64,000 nt of DNA from Bacillus marinisedimentorum. Lineage in GTDB: Bacteria; Bacillota; Bacilli; Bacillales; Bacillaceae_O. This document shows positions 1 to 8,063 of the stretch, in pieces; the first letter of the stretch is position 1; the number at the start of each line of letters is the position of its first letter. The notes below the pieces were generated by a model that did not search any database, had not been told where the DNA came from, and saw nothing but the letters and a program-made list of their open reading frames with translations. The position numbers and the translations under genes were made by a program. The DNA lies in NCBI RefSeq assembly GCF_001644195.2, contig NZ_LWBL02000023.1, forward strand, positions 23,126-87,125, given 5' to 3'.

Positions 1-300
1 GACACCCTTCCATTCCACCCTATGCGCGACGATGAACAGATAGAATCACCGGTGTATCCTCATGATCCGCAGCAACGGTTTTTGGGAGGCTTTACCGGAG
101 GACTTGCAGGCGGATTGTTAGGCGGGCTGCTTACACCACCTTATTACGGAGGTTACGGCCCTTTTTACGGTGGCGGTTTTTACGGCGGGTACCCAGGAGG
201 TTATCCGGGAGGATATCCGGGAGGATTTTATCCTTATGGCGGCTACGGTGGAGGGTATGGGCCCGGCGGTTATGGAAAATATAAATACGGACCATGGTAA
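1..300 (+). CDS. Gly/Tyr-rich small protein (5' end outside window)
   Basis: The frame is open from base 1 to a TAA at 298-300, so the gene probably starts upstream of the window; the first internal ATG is at 22. The visible protein has a short acidic start, then a glycine-rich hydrophobic stretch (FLGGFTGG...LLGGLL), then YGG/YPGG repeats and a basic end. Such compositions occur in Bacillaceae coat or envelope-associated proteins, but no domain is recognisable. A similar GFPGY-repeat protein lies at 46952-47326. Function unknown. Confidence 0.6.
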   Translation, partial: DTLPFHPMRDDEQIESPVYPHDPQQRFLGGFTGGLAGGLLGGLLTPPYYGGYGPFYGGGFYGGYPGGYPGGYPGGFYPYGGYGGGYGPGGYGKYKYGPW

Positions 301-343
301 CAAAAACGAAGCAAGAGGCCGATCACTCCCACTAAAATAAAAA

Positions 344-371
344 ATGGACCGGATAAAGGTATCCGGTCCAT
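344..371 (-). terminator. Intrinsic terminator of the osmC-like gene
   Basis: A perfect 12-bp stem (ATGGACCGGATA with its complement) encloses a 4-nt loop. On the minus strand it is followed by a T-rich run (complement of 331-343), directly after the stop of the OsmC-family gene. Confidence 0.85.
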
Positions 372-394
372 CAGTATATTCTGTTCTTCATCTT

Positions 395-859
395 TTAAAC
401 ACTTACCGATTGTTCTTTTTCAACCAAGACACCTGCCGATACGAGTGAAACTGGGTTTGCTATCGTATCACCTACCGGGCACGTTTTTTCAATAAAAGAT
501 GCAAATTCCTGTGCTTTTTCAGCTGTTATGTCTGCATTGATGACCATTTTATAGCGTATTTCCTGGAAACCGGGGCGGACGTCACTTTTACACATGAATC
601 CGTCAACATCCAGGTCCCCCTCAAGTTCAACCCGGAAATCTTTCAAATCAATATCAAAGGTTGGGGCATAGACTCTTGCAACAATCGCCTGGCAGGCACC
701 CAGTGCGGATAATAACAATTCAACAGGATTCATTCCCTTATCAGTACCGCCAAGGGATTCAGGCTCATCAATCAACACTTTGAAATCGCGAGCAGCTGTT
801 TCCACCATCAAGCCTTCCGGTAAGTTTTTGGCACCTGCTTTAAACGTGACAATAGCCAT
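395..859 (-). CDS. OsmC/Ohr family protein
   Basis: This 154-aa protein has the OsmC-family layout: an N-terminal beta-rich half, then the helix with the first conserved cysteine (LLSALGACQAIV) and a second cysteine in KTCPVGDTI. The two cysteines are the redox pair used by family members to reduce organic hydroperoxides. The closest type is probably the YhfA-like OsmC proteins rather than Ohr itself, so a specific substrate is not assigned. The start at 859 (MAIVTF) is chosen because GGAGGG sits just upstream; an ATG 15 bases earlier overlaps that site. It is monocistronic. Confidence 0.8.
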   Translation of the reverse strand: MAIVTFKAGAKNLPEGLMVETAARDFKVLIDEPESLGGTDKGMNPVELLLSALGACQAIVARVYAPTFDIDLKDFRVELEGDLDVDGFMCKSDVRPGFQEIRYKMVINADITAEKAQEFASFIEKTCPVGDTIANPVSLVSAGVLVEKEQSVSV

Positions 860-1061
860 TTCATTTCCCTCCATTATTTTTAATTAACGTGGAGCGGATC
901 ATGTTGAATTGCGGCACAAGAACTTTGTTAACTATTTCACATAACCATTATACTATAATCTGATCATTCTGTAAAAAAATATCCTGTTTTAATCTTTCCG
1001 TCCTATTCCAATATATAGAATGATATAGTAAAAGTGTAGGAAATATGAAGGAGGGATTAAC

Positions 1062-1865
1062 ATGAACGCTCACGAAATAGAGTACAAGCTACATGGGGAT
1101 GATATGCAGTTTGTGGAGATTGAATTGGACCCTGGGGAAAGCACCATCGCTGAAGCGGGAAGCATGATGATGATGGAAGAAGGCATCCGGATGGAAACCA
1201 TTTTTGGAGACGGTTCGGCAAACAGCAGCGGATCAGGTCTGTTTGGAAAGCTCCTTGGTGCAGGAAAGCGGGTTCTCACTGGTGAAAGTTTATTTATGAC
1301 CGTATTCACCAATGGAGGCTCCGGTAAAAAGCATGTCTCATTTGCGGCGCCTTTTCCCGGCAGCATCATTCCGATGGATTTGAGTGAGCTTGGGGGGAAG
1401 ATCGTATGCCAGAAGGATTCATTCCTCGCTGCTGCAAAAGGAGTCTCAATCGGCATTGATTTCAAACGTAAGCTGGGAGCCGGTTTCTTTGGCGGAGAGG
1501 GTTTCATTATGCAGAAACTTGAAGGAGACGGGCTTGCTTTTGTCCATGCCGGCGGTACTATACACAAAGTAGAACTCGGTGTCGGTGAGAGGCTGAAAGT
1601 CGATACCGGCTGTCTTGTCGCCATGACAAAAGATGTCCATTATGATATCGAATTTGTCGGCGGTGTCAAAACCGCACTGTTCGGAGGGGAAGGCCTTTTC
1701 TTTGCCACACTCCAGGGACCGGGAACAGTCTGGGTTCAATCCCTGCCTTTCAGCCGCCTGGCAGACAGGATATTCGCAAGTGCTCCCCAGAGCGGAGGAA
1801 ACAACAAAGGAGAAGGAAGCATCCTCGGCGGACTCGGCGACCTTCTTGATGGAGACAATAGATAA
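1062..1865 (+). CDS. TIGR00266/AIM24 family protein
   Basis: A 267-aa protein of the TIGR00266 (DUF124, AIM24-like) family. It contains the repeated beta-strand segments typical of the family ([21 protein letters not shown] near residue 20; a [18 protein letters not shown] segment near 145; [14 protein letters not shown] near 207) and a glycine-rich tail. A GGAGGG site precedes the ATG. The biochemical role of the family is not established. It stands alone, with a small hairpin after the stop. Confidence 0.8.
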   Translation: MNAHEIEYKLHGDDMQFVEIELDPGESTIAEAGSMMMMEEGIRMETIFGDGSANSSGSGLFGKLLGAGKRVLTGESLFMTVFTNGGSGKKHVSFAAPFPGSIIPMDLSELGGKIVCQKDSFLAAAKGVSIGIDFKRKLGAGFFGGEGFIMQKLEGDGLAFVHAGGTIHKVELGVGERLKVDTGCLVAMTKDVHYDIEFVGGVKTALFGGEGLFFATLQGPGTVWVQSLPFSRLADRIFASAPQSGGNNKGEGSILGGLGDLLDGDNR

Positions 1866-1912
1866 CGGCAGGCCGCTGCCCTCCCAAAAATATATGCATC
1901 GCTGTAAAGACA

Positions 1913-1934
1913 ACTCGCCAATTGGCGGGTTTTG
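1913..1934 (+). terminator. Short intrinsic terminator
   Basis: The stem CTCGCC/GGCGGG around AATT, followed by TTTT, lies about 50 bases after the TIGR00266 gene. Confidence 0.5.
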
Positions 1935-2032
1935 AGGCTAAGACAGAGCCGCAGCTGCCTTTATCTTAAAATTGGCCTGCTGTGCGGAAATGCATCCTTG
2001 CTGACAATTCATGCTTTTTTACGGCAAAAAGA

Positions 2033-2068
2033 AAAACAGGCAGCCGGATAATCCGGCGCCTGTTTCTT
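2033..2068 (-). terminator. Intrinsic terminator, probably bidirectional
   Basis: A long hairpin (AAACAGGC.GCCGGAT / ATCCGGC.CCTGTTT) abuts the stop of the UspA gene. It has A-rich sequence on one side and T-rich on the other, so it can end the minus-strand uspA transcript and any plus-strand readthrough. Confidence 0.75.
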
Positions 2069-2503
2069 TTATTTGATGACAAATACCGGGCAATGGGCCC
2101 GCTGGACCACATAGTGACTGACACTGCCCAGGAACATTTCTTTAAGTCCGCTGAAACCGCGGTTGCCGATTATGATTAAATCGCTGTCATGCTCCTTTGC
2201 AAAGTCAACAAGTCTTTTTCCCGGCACTCCTTCGAGAATGTGGGTGCTGGTCTTATTCGGAAGCTCAGCCAACTTCTCTTCAACAGATCCCATTGAATTT
2301 TTAATATCTTCCTTCATTTCATTGATGGTGGTTTCATTATACATTCCGTAACTTCCCATCGAAACGGGTGGATTGAATACCGTCACTACATCAACCTCAA
2401 CCTGTTCATCCTCCTGAGCCGCTTTCAAGGCAAAATCCAGCGCCTTTCCGGCAAGTTCCGATCCGTCATACGCAACCAGTATCCGCGAATAGACATTTAA
2501 CAT
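2069..2503 (-). CDS. Universal stress protein (UspA family)
   Basis: A 144-aa single-domain UspA protein. The N-terminus ILVAYDGSELAGKAL and the C-terminal nucleotide-binding signature GNRG(F)SG-x9-GSVSHYVV match ATP-binding members of the family. AGGAGG lies just upstream of the ATG. It is monocistronic and between terminators. Family members help survival under starvation and oxidative stress; the precise role here is unknown. Confidence 0.9.
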   Translation of the reverse strand: MLNVYSRILVAYDGSELAGKALDFALKAAQEDEQVEVDVVTVFNPPVSMGSYGMYNETTINEMKEDIKNSMGSVEEKLAELPNKTSTHILEGVPGKRLVDFAKEHDSDLIIIGNRGFSGLKEMFLGSVSHYVVQRAHCPVFVIK

Positions 2504-2752
2504 TTCAGACCCTCCTATACCGATTAATTTGAATTCTTAAACTTTCAACTGCCAGCTTTTCCGACTGTGAGAAAAATTAGAAGCCAATTCTGAGGATCTG
2601 GGTTGTTCATGTACATTTCTAATTCTTCATTATATTATCCTTCTACAATGATTCAATTACTCCTGCTGATGCTTTGGTCCAGATCGATAATTTTTGTGAA
2701 TTCTGCCGTTTGGATTGCATTAAGTTTGCACCCGTGACAGAATTTCGTCTCC

Positions 2753-3094
2753 TCAGTGATCAAGCTGGCTGTCACCAAGAATGCCCATGGATTCAATTTT
2801 CTTTTGAGTTTCGATCGTGCCGAGAAGATATATCTTATGATAGATTTCCCGGACAGTATTCCCATATTCATTACGGTCTTCGTCACCGGCATCTTCAGCT
2901 AATGGATGCATGAGAGCATCCGGATGGAGAAAATATTCATGTGTATCCCCTTTTGCTCCGGCTTCATTCAGCTGATCCCGCAGCGCATTCACTTCCTGAG
3001 GTGTGGCGTATAACTCGAAATACTGCTGGTCTTCATCAAAAGGAAGTTTCTGGATGTCACCTGTCCGCAATGCGATAAAATATGTTTCTTTCAT
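2753..3094 (-). CDS. Hypothetical small acidic protein
   Basis: A 113-aa acidic cytosolic protein (starts MKETYFIALRTGDIQ) with no transmembrane segment and no domain I recognise. The start at 3094 follows GAGGAGTG with normal spacing; an earlier in-frame ATG at 3136 lacks a site. The C-terminal half contains helical sequence around YHKIYLLGTIETQKKIESMG. It lies between uspA and the AI-2E transporter gene with its own ribosome binding site. Function unknown. Confidence 0.65.
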   Translation of the reverse strand: MKETYFIALRTGDIQKLPFDEDQQYFELYATPQEVNALRDQLNEAGAKGDTHEYFLHPDALMHPLAEDAGDEDRNEYGNTVREIYHKIYLLGTIETQKKIESMGILGDSQLDH

Positions 3095-3185
3095 TTGAAA
3101 ATTCACTCCTCTCGGTTGTTTCATACCCAACTGCATTATTCTCTAATCAAGTCGAAGCTGCCGGCCTGGATCGGCAGACCCATTT

Positions 3186-4250
3186 TCAGTCTGCATGGCG
3201 GAGCTTATAAAAGCGCCGGAAGTTCACAACGATTTCTTTTGCTGAAGCATAAAAAGGTACAGCCAGCAAAATGCCGAAGAATCCAAACACGGATCCAGCA
3301 GCCATAATGACGAGAATAACCGTTACTGGATGAAGGCTCAACTTTTTTCCCATCACTTGTGGAGTGATGAGATTTCCTTCAAGCTGCTGGACGACTATGA
3401 ATACAATGACAACCTTAAGCAGCATCATAGGACTTGACATTAAAGCAACAACCACTGCCGGTATGATCCCAATAAAAGGCCCCAGAAAAGGAACAATATC
3501 CATCACCATAGCAAAAATAGCCAGCAGAAGCCCGTACTTAAGCCCGATAATCCAAAAGCCAATAAACGTCAATACACCAACGATCATTGCGACTATTACC
3601 TGACCGACAATATAAGTCGATAACGTCTCATCTAAATCATGAAGGATTTCCCTTCCTTCTTCATGATGCTTTTTGGGAATGAAATTCAACACGTGCGGCG
3701 CGAGTTTATAGTCGTCTCTCAATAAATAAAAGAGAATGAACGGAATGACGATCATTACCGTCGCCACACTGGCGGCCATTGACACAATTCCCATAATATT
3801 ATTCCCGATTCCTCTTGCAAGTTCTGCAAAATAACTGATCGCTTTATTTTTCACTTCTTCATAGGATACGAGACCAAAGTTATTCTCCTGTACAACGTCC
3901 TCTGTTTTTTTATCGACCTTTTCCAGATCCTGAGGCACGGAGTTCGCCAGATCGTTAAACTGTTTGGCAATACTGTCTCCCGCAAAATATACGATTCCGC
4001 TGAGCAGACCGATTAACAGAACATAGAGAACAATAATGGCGAGGACTTTGGGCATCCACTTATCCATAATCCGGACGATCGGCCGAAAAAGGTAATAAAA
4101 TAAGCCTGAGAACACCAAAGGAAGGAAGATGGTGAACAAAATAGCTTGAATCGGCGTCATCAAGTAATCCACTTTTCCGAGAAAAAATAAAATCAATAAC
4201 ACAAGCAATACGGCAGTGCCGTACTTAAAGAACTTATTATCATAACTCAT
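3186..4250 (-). CDS. AI-2E family transporter (PerM/YtvI-like)
   Basis: A 354-aa integral membrane protein of the AI-2E/PerM exporter family. It has about eight hydrophobic segments: three at residues 10-100, then a soluble loop of about 80 residues (LANSVPQDLEKVDKK...), then the rest. The family-typical C-terminal part contains PFLGPFIGIIPAVVVAL and a segment near QQLEGNLITPQVMGK. Despite the family name, most Bacillus members have unproven substrates, and some act as Na+/H+ antiporters. AAGGGG precedes the ATG. Confidence 0.85.
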   Translation of the reverse strand: MSYDNKFFKYGTAVLLVLLILFFLGKVDYLMTPIQAILFTIFLPLVFSGLFYYLFRPIVRIMDKWMPKVLAIIVLYVLLIGLLSGIVYFAGDSIAKQFNDLANSVPQDLEKVDKKTEDVVQENNFGLVSYEEVKNKAISYFAELARGIGNNIMGIVSMAASVATVMIVIPFILFYLLRDDYKLAPHVLNFIPKKHHEEGREILHDLDETLSTYIVGQVIVAMIVGVLTFIGFWIIGLKYGLLLAIFAMVMDIVPFLGPFIGIIPAVVVALMSSPMMLLKVVIVFIVVQQLEGNLITPQVMGKKLSLHPVTVILVIMAAGSVFGFFGILLAVPFYASAKEIVVNFRRFYKLRHAD

Positions 4251-4413
4251 ACGCGGACCCCTTTTTGATCTTCTTTACAGTTCGTTTACCCGTATTGCGG
4301 CGAATTAACACTATTCCTTATGTATCAAAAGTACAGGCAGACAAAAAGGAGATTGGTATGCGGCGGCGAATACTTTCAAATGGTGAATTTTGTCGGCGAA
4401 AGGAGAGGTTTTG

Positions 4414-4806
4414 TTGAATATTAGCGGAATAACAATAATGGTTTGTGATGATTCACTTTTAATCCGAAAGAAGTTGACCGGTCTCCTCAATTCCATCGGG
4501 GCCGAATCGGTCATAGAAGCTGAGAATGGACTAGAGGCCGTCCAAAAAGCGCAAAACAGTGAAATTGATTTGATTTTTATGGATATTGTCATGCCTGAAA
4601 TGGATGGAGTAGAAGCTGTCCGCCATATAAAGGCCGGCTTACCCGATGCATACATCGTCATGGTTTCATCGGTCGGCACACAGAAAAACTTAATGAAGGC
4701 TTTAAAAGCAGGCGCTTCAGACTTTATTCAGAAGCCCTTCCAGGAGGACAGCATCAGGCAAATCATCGCCCATTTCCAGAAAGAAAGGGGTGTACATAAT
4801 GTTTAG
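4414..4806 (+). CDS. CheY-like single-domain response regulator
   Basis: A 130-aa receiver domain with all catalytic residues visible: the acidic pair in MVCDDS, the phospho-acceptor Asp in IFMDIVMPEMDG, the Ser in MVSSVG and the Lys in IQKPF. There is no output domain. The start is taken as TTG at 4414, eight bases after AAAGGAG; an upstream in-frame TTG at 4390 would place that site inside the gene. The stop overlaps the start of the next gene (4799), so the two are co-translated. No cognate kinase is adjacent. Confidence 0.85.
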   Translation: MNISGITIMVCDDSLLIRKKLTGLLNSIGAESVIEAENGLEAVQKAQNSEIDLIFMDIVMPEMDGVEAVRHIKAGLPDAYIVMVSSVGTQKNLMKALKAGASDFIQKPFQEDSIRQIIAHFQKERGVHNV

Positions 4807-5161
4807 TCAGTCTTTCGGCCATTTTTTGCTGAACCGGCATTACCTGACAAAGGAACAGCTTCAAACAGCTCTCGATAAAATGGATGAAACCCGTGTGAAG
4901 CTGGGAGTGCTTGCCATGGACAGCAGTTACATGACCCCCGGCCAGGTTTCAGAAATCCATGAGAAACAGACAGCCGTCGATAAGCGGTTTGGTGAGCTTG
5001 CTGTTGAGGCAAGCTATCTGACAGAGGAACAGCTTGAAGAGCTGCTGGCACGGCAGAAGAATCAAAACCTGCAGCTGGGGCAGGTCATTCTTGACCATAA
5101 CTGGATGAAGGAAAAAGGCAGCTTACCGGAAGCTGCCTTTACTTCGTTATTTATCTGTTAA
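4799..5161 (+). CDS. Small protein with repeated 'FGxxL...LTxEQL' motifs, possibly MshEN-like
   Basis: A 120-aa protein of three to four repeats of about 30 residues: FGHFLLNRHYLTKEQL, LGVLAMDSSYMTPGQV, FGELAVEASYLTEEQL, and a last partial copy LGQVILDHNWM. The pattern resembles the two-motif MshEN-type nucleotide-binding modules seen at the N-terminus of type II/IV pilus ATPases, but this is a resemblance only. It overlaps the CheY-like gene by 8 bases. The last repeat breaks off where the frame enters a terminator hairpin (5114-5140), so the final 15 or so residues are hairpin-encoded and the gene may be truncated. Confidence 0.6.
   Translation: MFSQSFGHFLLNRHYLTKEQLQTALDKMDETRVKLGVLAMDSSYMTPGQVSEIHEKQTAVDKRFGELAVEASYLTEEQLEELLARQKNQNLQLGQVILDHNWMKEKGSLPEAAFTSLFIC
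5114..5140. terminator. Intrinsic terminator, bidirectional
   Basis: An 11-bp perfect stem (AAAGGCAGCTT / AAGCTGCCTTT) with a 5-nt loop lies between the converging CheY-coupled gene and the end of the Tad operon (5158). It lies inside the last codons of the plus-strand gene. Confidence 0.75.
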
Positions 5162-5841
5162 GGAATCTGAATAGTCTTTGTGCTCCATCCGTCAATTTCT
5201 TTCAAAAAAGCCGCTTCCGGCCCTTTTCCAGTCTGGAAGAGGTTCTTTTTCATTCCAGTAAATAGACGGTTGATCTTAAGGGCTTCGAATTCAGAAGAGG
5301 TTTCCACTTCAACACGGTAATCAGGCGAAAATAAAATCACGCTGGTTACATCAGAGCCTCCGCCATTACTGCTGATTATACCGCTTACAGCAGAACGGAC
5401 TTCATCAATGCCTCTCCACTGTAAAACAGATACAATTTCGTGGTTCAACTTATTTTTGCCCGGCCCGGATTGAAGCTCAGCACTCAATACTTCATCGATT
5501 GCCCGAATTCTCGCTTCATTAAAAGATATATTGGGTTCAGAACGCTGCAGGTGATCTGCACGATCGCCGATTTTTTCTTCCACAGTTTTCCCTGTCAGCA
5601 CCCTTTCAGCCTGGCCGGGAATGGATCGGTCGTAATTCCTTGTCCCTTCCATTGCGAGTTCATAAATGACTGCTGTCGCTGCAAAACTGGCCTGTTCGGC
5701 GGCATTGGATGCTTGCTGTTTCACTGCAAAAACTTTCGTGAAATTAAGGACAATAAGGAACATAATAACCATGATAAAAAGAGAAGAAATGAAAAAAATC
5801 GTTATATTTCCTTTTTCATCCTGTATACGCAACCGGTTCAT
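5158..5841 (-). CDS. TadG-like pilus locus membrane protein
   Basis: A 227-aa protein with a short basic N-terminus, then GNITIFFISSLFIMVIMFLIVLNF as a single membrane anchor, and a long extracytoplasmic domain. This is the plan of TadG/TadE-type minor pilin-like proteins of Flp/Tad systems. There is no von Willebrand domain here, unlike many TadG proteins; a VWA lipoprotein is encoded elsewhere in the operon. Its ATG overlaps the stop of the upstream tadE (ATGA). It is the last gene of the operon and is followed by the hairpin at 5114-5140. Confidence 0.65.
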   Translation of the reverse strand: MNRLRIQDEKGNITIFFISSLFIMVIMFLIVLNFTKVFAVKQQASNAAEQASFAATAVIYELAMEGTRNYDRSIPGQAERVLTGKTVEEKIGDRADHLQRSEPNISFNEARIRAIDEVLSAELQSGPGKNKLNHEIVSVLQWRGIDEVRSAVSGIISSNGGGSDVTSVILFSPDYRVEVETSSEFEALKINRLFTGMKKNLFQTGKGPEAAFLKEIDGWSTKTIQIP

Positions 5842-6239
5842 TTAATCAGCCTGCCGCTTACGGACTGTGTAAACGAGACTTTGGACAATCCTTTGACCAT
5901 GTCATCAGGAATAAAAATGATGTCCATATTAACATCAGCCTCCGCTTTAAAAGTGTTCCCACCAGGCTGAATCGTAATCGATCCGCCCATGCCGGCCCCG
6001 CCAGATCCCAGTATTGCTTCACCGGCGCTAACAGCCTCCGATTCAATTCCAGTCACCGAATAAACTTTCGCAGCTTCATTGACAGCCGAACGGGCTACAA
6101 CAACCGAGTAACCGGTAATCAGCAGCTGCCAGAAAATCAAAAATACTAAAATGATAAAAGGTGTAAGCGCAAGAAATTCTATTGCCGCAGAGCCTTCTTC
6201 ACTCCGTAACCTTTTTTTATGATTTCGCACGGACACCAT
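5838..6239 (-). CDS. tadE: TadE family pseudopilin
   Basis: A 133-aa TadE-like protein: basic leader (KKRLRSEEG), then the signature SAAIEFLALTPFIILVFLIFWQLLI, i.e. a small residue-rich cleavage region with the conserved Glu followed by a hydrophobic helix. The remainder is an exported beta-rich domain. TadE pseudopilins are processed by the prepilin peptidase and needed for Flp pilus assembly. It overlaps both neighbours, indicating translational coupling within the Tad operon. Confidence 0.75.
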   Translation of the reverse strand: MVSVRNHKKRLRSEEGSAAIEFLALTPFIILVFLIFWQLLITGYSVVVARSAVNEAAKVYSVTGIESEAVSAGEAILGSGGAGMGGSITIQPGGNTFKAEADVNMDIIFIPDDMVKGLSKVSFTQSVSGRLIK

Positions 6240-6957
6240 AGTTTCCCACCGCCTTTTTCAGCCAGCTTCCAGCGAATGTTTCTTCCTTTTCCCAATGATG
6301 GACTTGGAGTGTAAGCAGAATGACAAAAAACGGGAAAAATAAAAGATTCAGGAGCATCTCACTTAACACCACTGCAAGATAACTATCCGTGATCCTCGTA
6401 ATCCCTATCATGCCAGCTGTCCCAATGACCAATTCAGTTAAACTTAGCAATACAATCAAAAGCAAAAGCGGGAAGAACTTCCTTATCCCCAGTTGCAGCC
6501 CCGGCTTCATACTTCTGAATACCGGCTGCCCGCGTAAAACAGCTATGTATGGTGTAAGGAAAAACAATACAATCAAAATAATGCCGGGTATCACAAAAAC
6601 CGCAAATCCCGCCAACACCATCATGGTGAACAGCAGCGCAAATATATACACAGGAAAGCCATACGTGAAAAAAGCCAGAAAAGCAGGCTTTAGCAGCTGT
6701 TCTTCCTCACGTAGTTCCGCACCGGCAAATCGGATAAAGGGGACCTGTCCAACTATAAGAAATAAAAACATTAAAAATGAATTGAGCAAATCACCCGCGG
6801 CAGGCAAACCCGTTCGCGCGGCCTCCAAATAGGCAGCATTTGCGATGACATTATGCAGAACCATCAACGGGAGCAAAAGAGACAGGGATAATATGAAAAT
6901 GCTCCCGAAGTGGTTCGCATAAATACTGAACGCTGCCGCAATATTTCGCTTTAACAT
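6217..6957 (-). CDS. Polytopic membrane protein of the Tad operon
   Basis: A 246-aa protein with about five to six transmembrane helices and short loops. I recognise no named domain beyond a general resemblance to multi-pass 'glycerophosphoryl diester phosphodiesterase membrane-domain'-like proteins. It overlaps tadE by 23 bases. Position suggests a role connected with pilus assembly or with the exported accessory proteins encoded just upstream, but that is inference only. Confidence 0.6.
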   Translation of the reverse strand: MLKRNIAAAFSIYANHFGSIFILSLSLLLPLMVLHNVIANAAYLEAARTGLPAAGDLLNSFLMFLFLIVGQVPFIRFAGAELREEEQLLKPAFLAFFTYGFPVYIFALLFTMMVLAGFAVFVIPGIILIVLFFLTPYIAVLRGQPVFRSMKPGLQLGIRKFFPLLLLIVLLSLTELVIGTAGMIGITRITDSYLAVVLSEMLLNLLFFPFFVILLTLQVHHWEKEETFAGSWLKKAVGNYGVRAKS

Positions 6958-7054
6958 GCATTCCCACCCCTATGCAATTCTTTTACAGTAAACCTAAACG
7001 ATTATTCTATTAAGACCATGCACCTAGATTACTTCCAGGCAAACTGCCATCCTC

Positions 7055-7906
7055 CTATGCTCCACGAAGAAACTTTTTCACAGACATCTCAGCCTCATAC
7101 TCCATTTTTCGATCTGACATTTCTCTCATTTCTTTTACCCCTTCCTCTCCAGAAGAAAAGGTGACCGGATTGCCATGGATGTCCAATTCAAAAGTGGCCA
7201 GAGATTTTTTTAAGTCGCTCAAGATATCCGGGCGGATATTATCTTTTAATAGCCTTATCAACTTATTGTATGAATCCTGTTTTGTTTTTCTGAATTGATC
7301 CTTATGCTGTTCGAAAAAGTTAATCAAGTTTTCGATGGCATCGACTTTTTTTATAATATTGGTCCCTCTCCGATACAAAATCTCGCTAAACTCTCCACTC
7401 AACTCCAGCATGGAGCGGGTATCTTTTTCTGTTAACAGTGATTTTTGATTAATAGCAGCATCAAGTTCTTTCATTTCATCCCACAATCGGTTAAGCTCGG
7501 TTTTGCTGCTGACCATCATGTTTTTCAGTTCATAATACGCTCCATAGTCCTGCTTGATTGACTGAGCTTCACCATCCATATCCTTAAGTAAAACTTCTAT
7601 TTCCCTTACAGCCTCTTCAAACATCCATACATCATGATCTTTATATCTTAGGAATTGTTCCCCATTCCGCATAATGCTGTTATAGGAAAGAACCTGTTTA
7701 CTCACTTCTTTTGCAACATGTACGGGAGGCAGCTCTCCATCTTTTTTAACCGTTAAGACAGCATTCGGTTTTTTAAAGCGGAAATAGAGAACAAAGCAGT
7801 AATCGACCCCTTCGTGACGGTAACTATAAGGAAACAGTTCATACGTTTCCAATAGCTTTTTATGCTTCTGTATTTGCTTTTTCACTTCCGCTGTTTCTAA
7901 TGCCAT
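7055..7906 (-). CDS. Coiled-coil protein of the Tad operon, unknown function
   Basis: A 283-aa soluble protein without signal peptide. The first 90 residues look globular (ELFPYSYRHEGVDYCFVLYF...); residues 100-250 are charged heptad-like helices (e.g. MVSSKTELNRLWDEMKEL). The start at 7906 is preceded at 11 bases by AAGGA; two earlier in-frame ATGs overlap that site. It lies between the secreted repeat protein gene and the membrane protein gene. It might be a cytoplasmic chaperone or partner of the exported proteins. Not recognised. Confidence 0.6.
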   Translation of the reverse strand: MALETAEVKKQIQKHKKLLETYELFPYSYRHEGVDYCFVLYFRFKKPNAVLTVKKDGELPPVHVAKEVSKQVLSYNSIMRNGEQFLRYKDHDVWMFEEAVREIEVLLKDMDGEAQSIKQDYGAYYELKNMMVSSKTELNRLWDEMKELDAAINQKSLLTEKDTRSMLELSGEFSEILYRRGTNIIKKVDAIENLINFFEQHKDQFRKTKQDSYNKLIRLLKDNIRPDILSDLKKSLATFELDIHGNPVTFSSGEEGVKEMREMSDRKMEYEAEMSVKKFLRGA

Positions 7907-8063
7907 GCTATCCATCATCCTTTTTAATATTTTCCTGATAGGTTTTTCGAATGACTCAAGTTCTCCATCCCGATGATGTCGCAGTTTTTGAAGGTATTTG
8001 CCGTGAGTTTGTGATGTTTATCCTTCTTGCCGTTTGTTATTCTTCAGGATGTGATGACACTAC

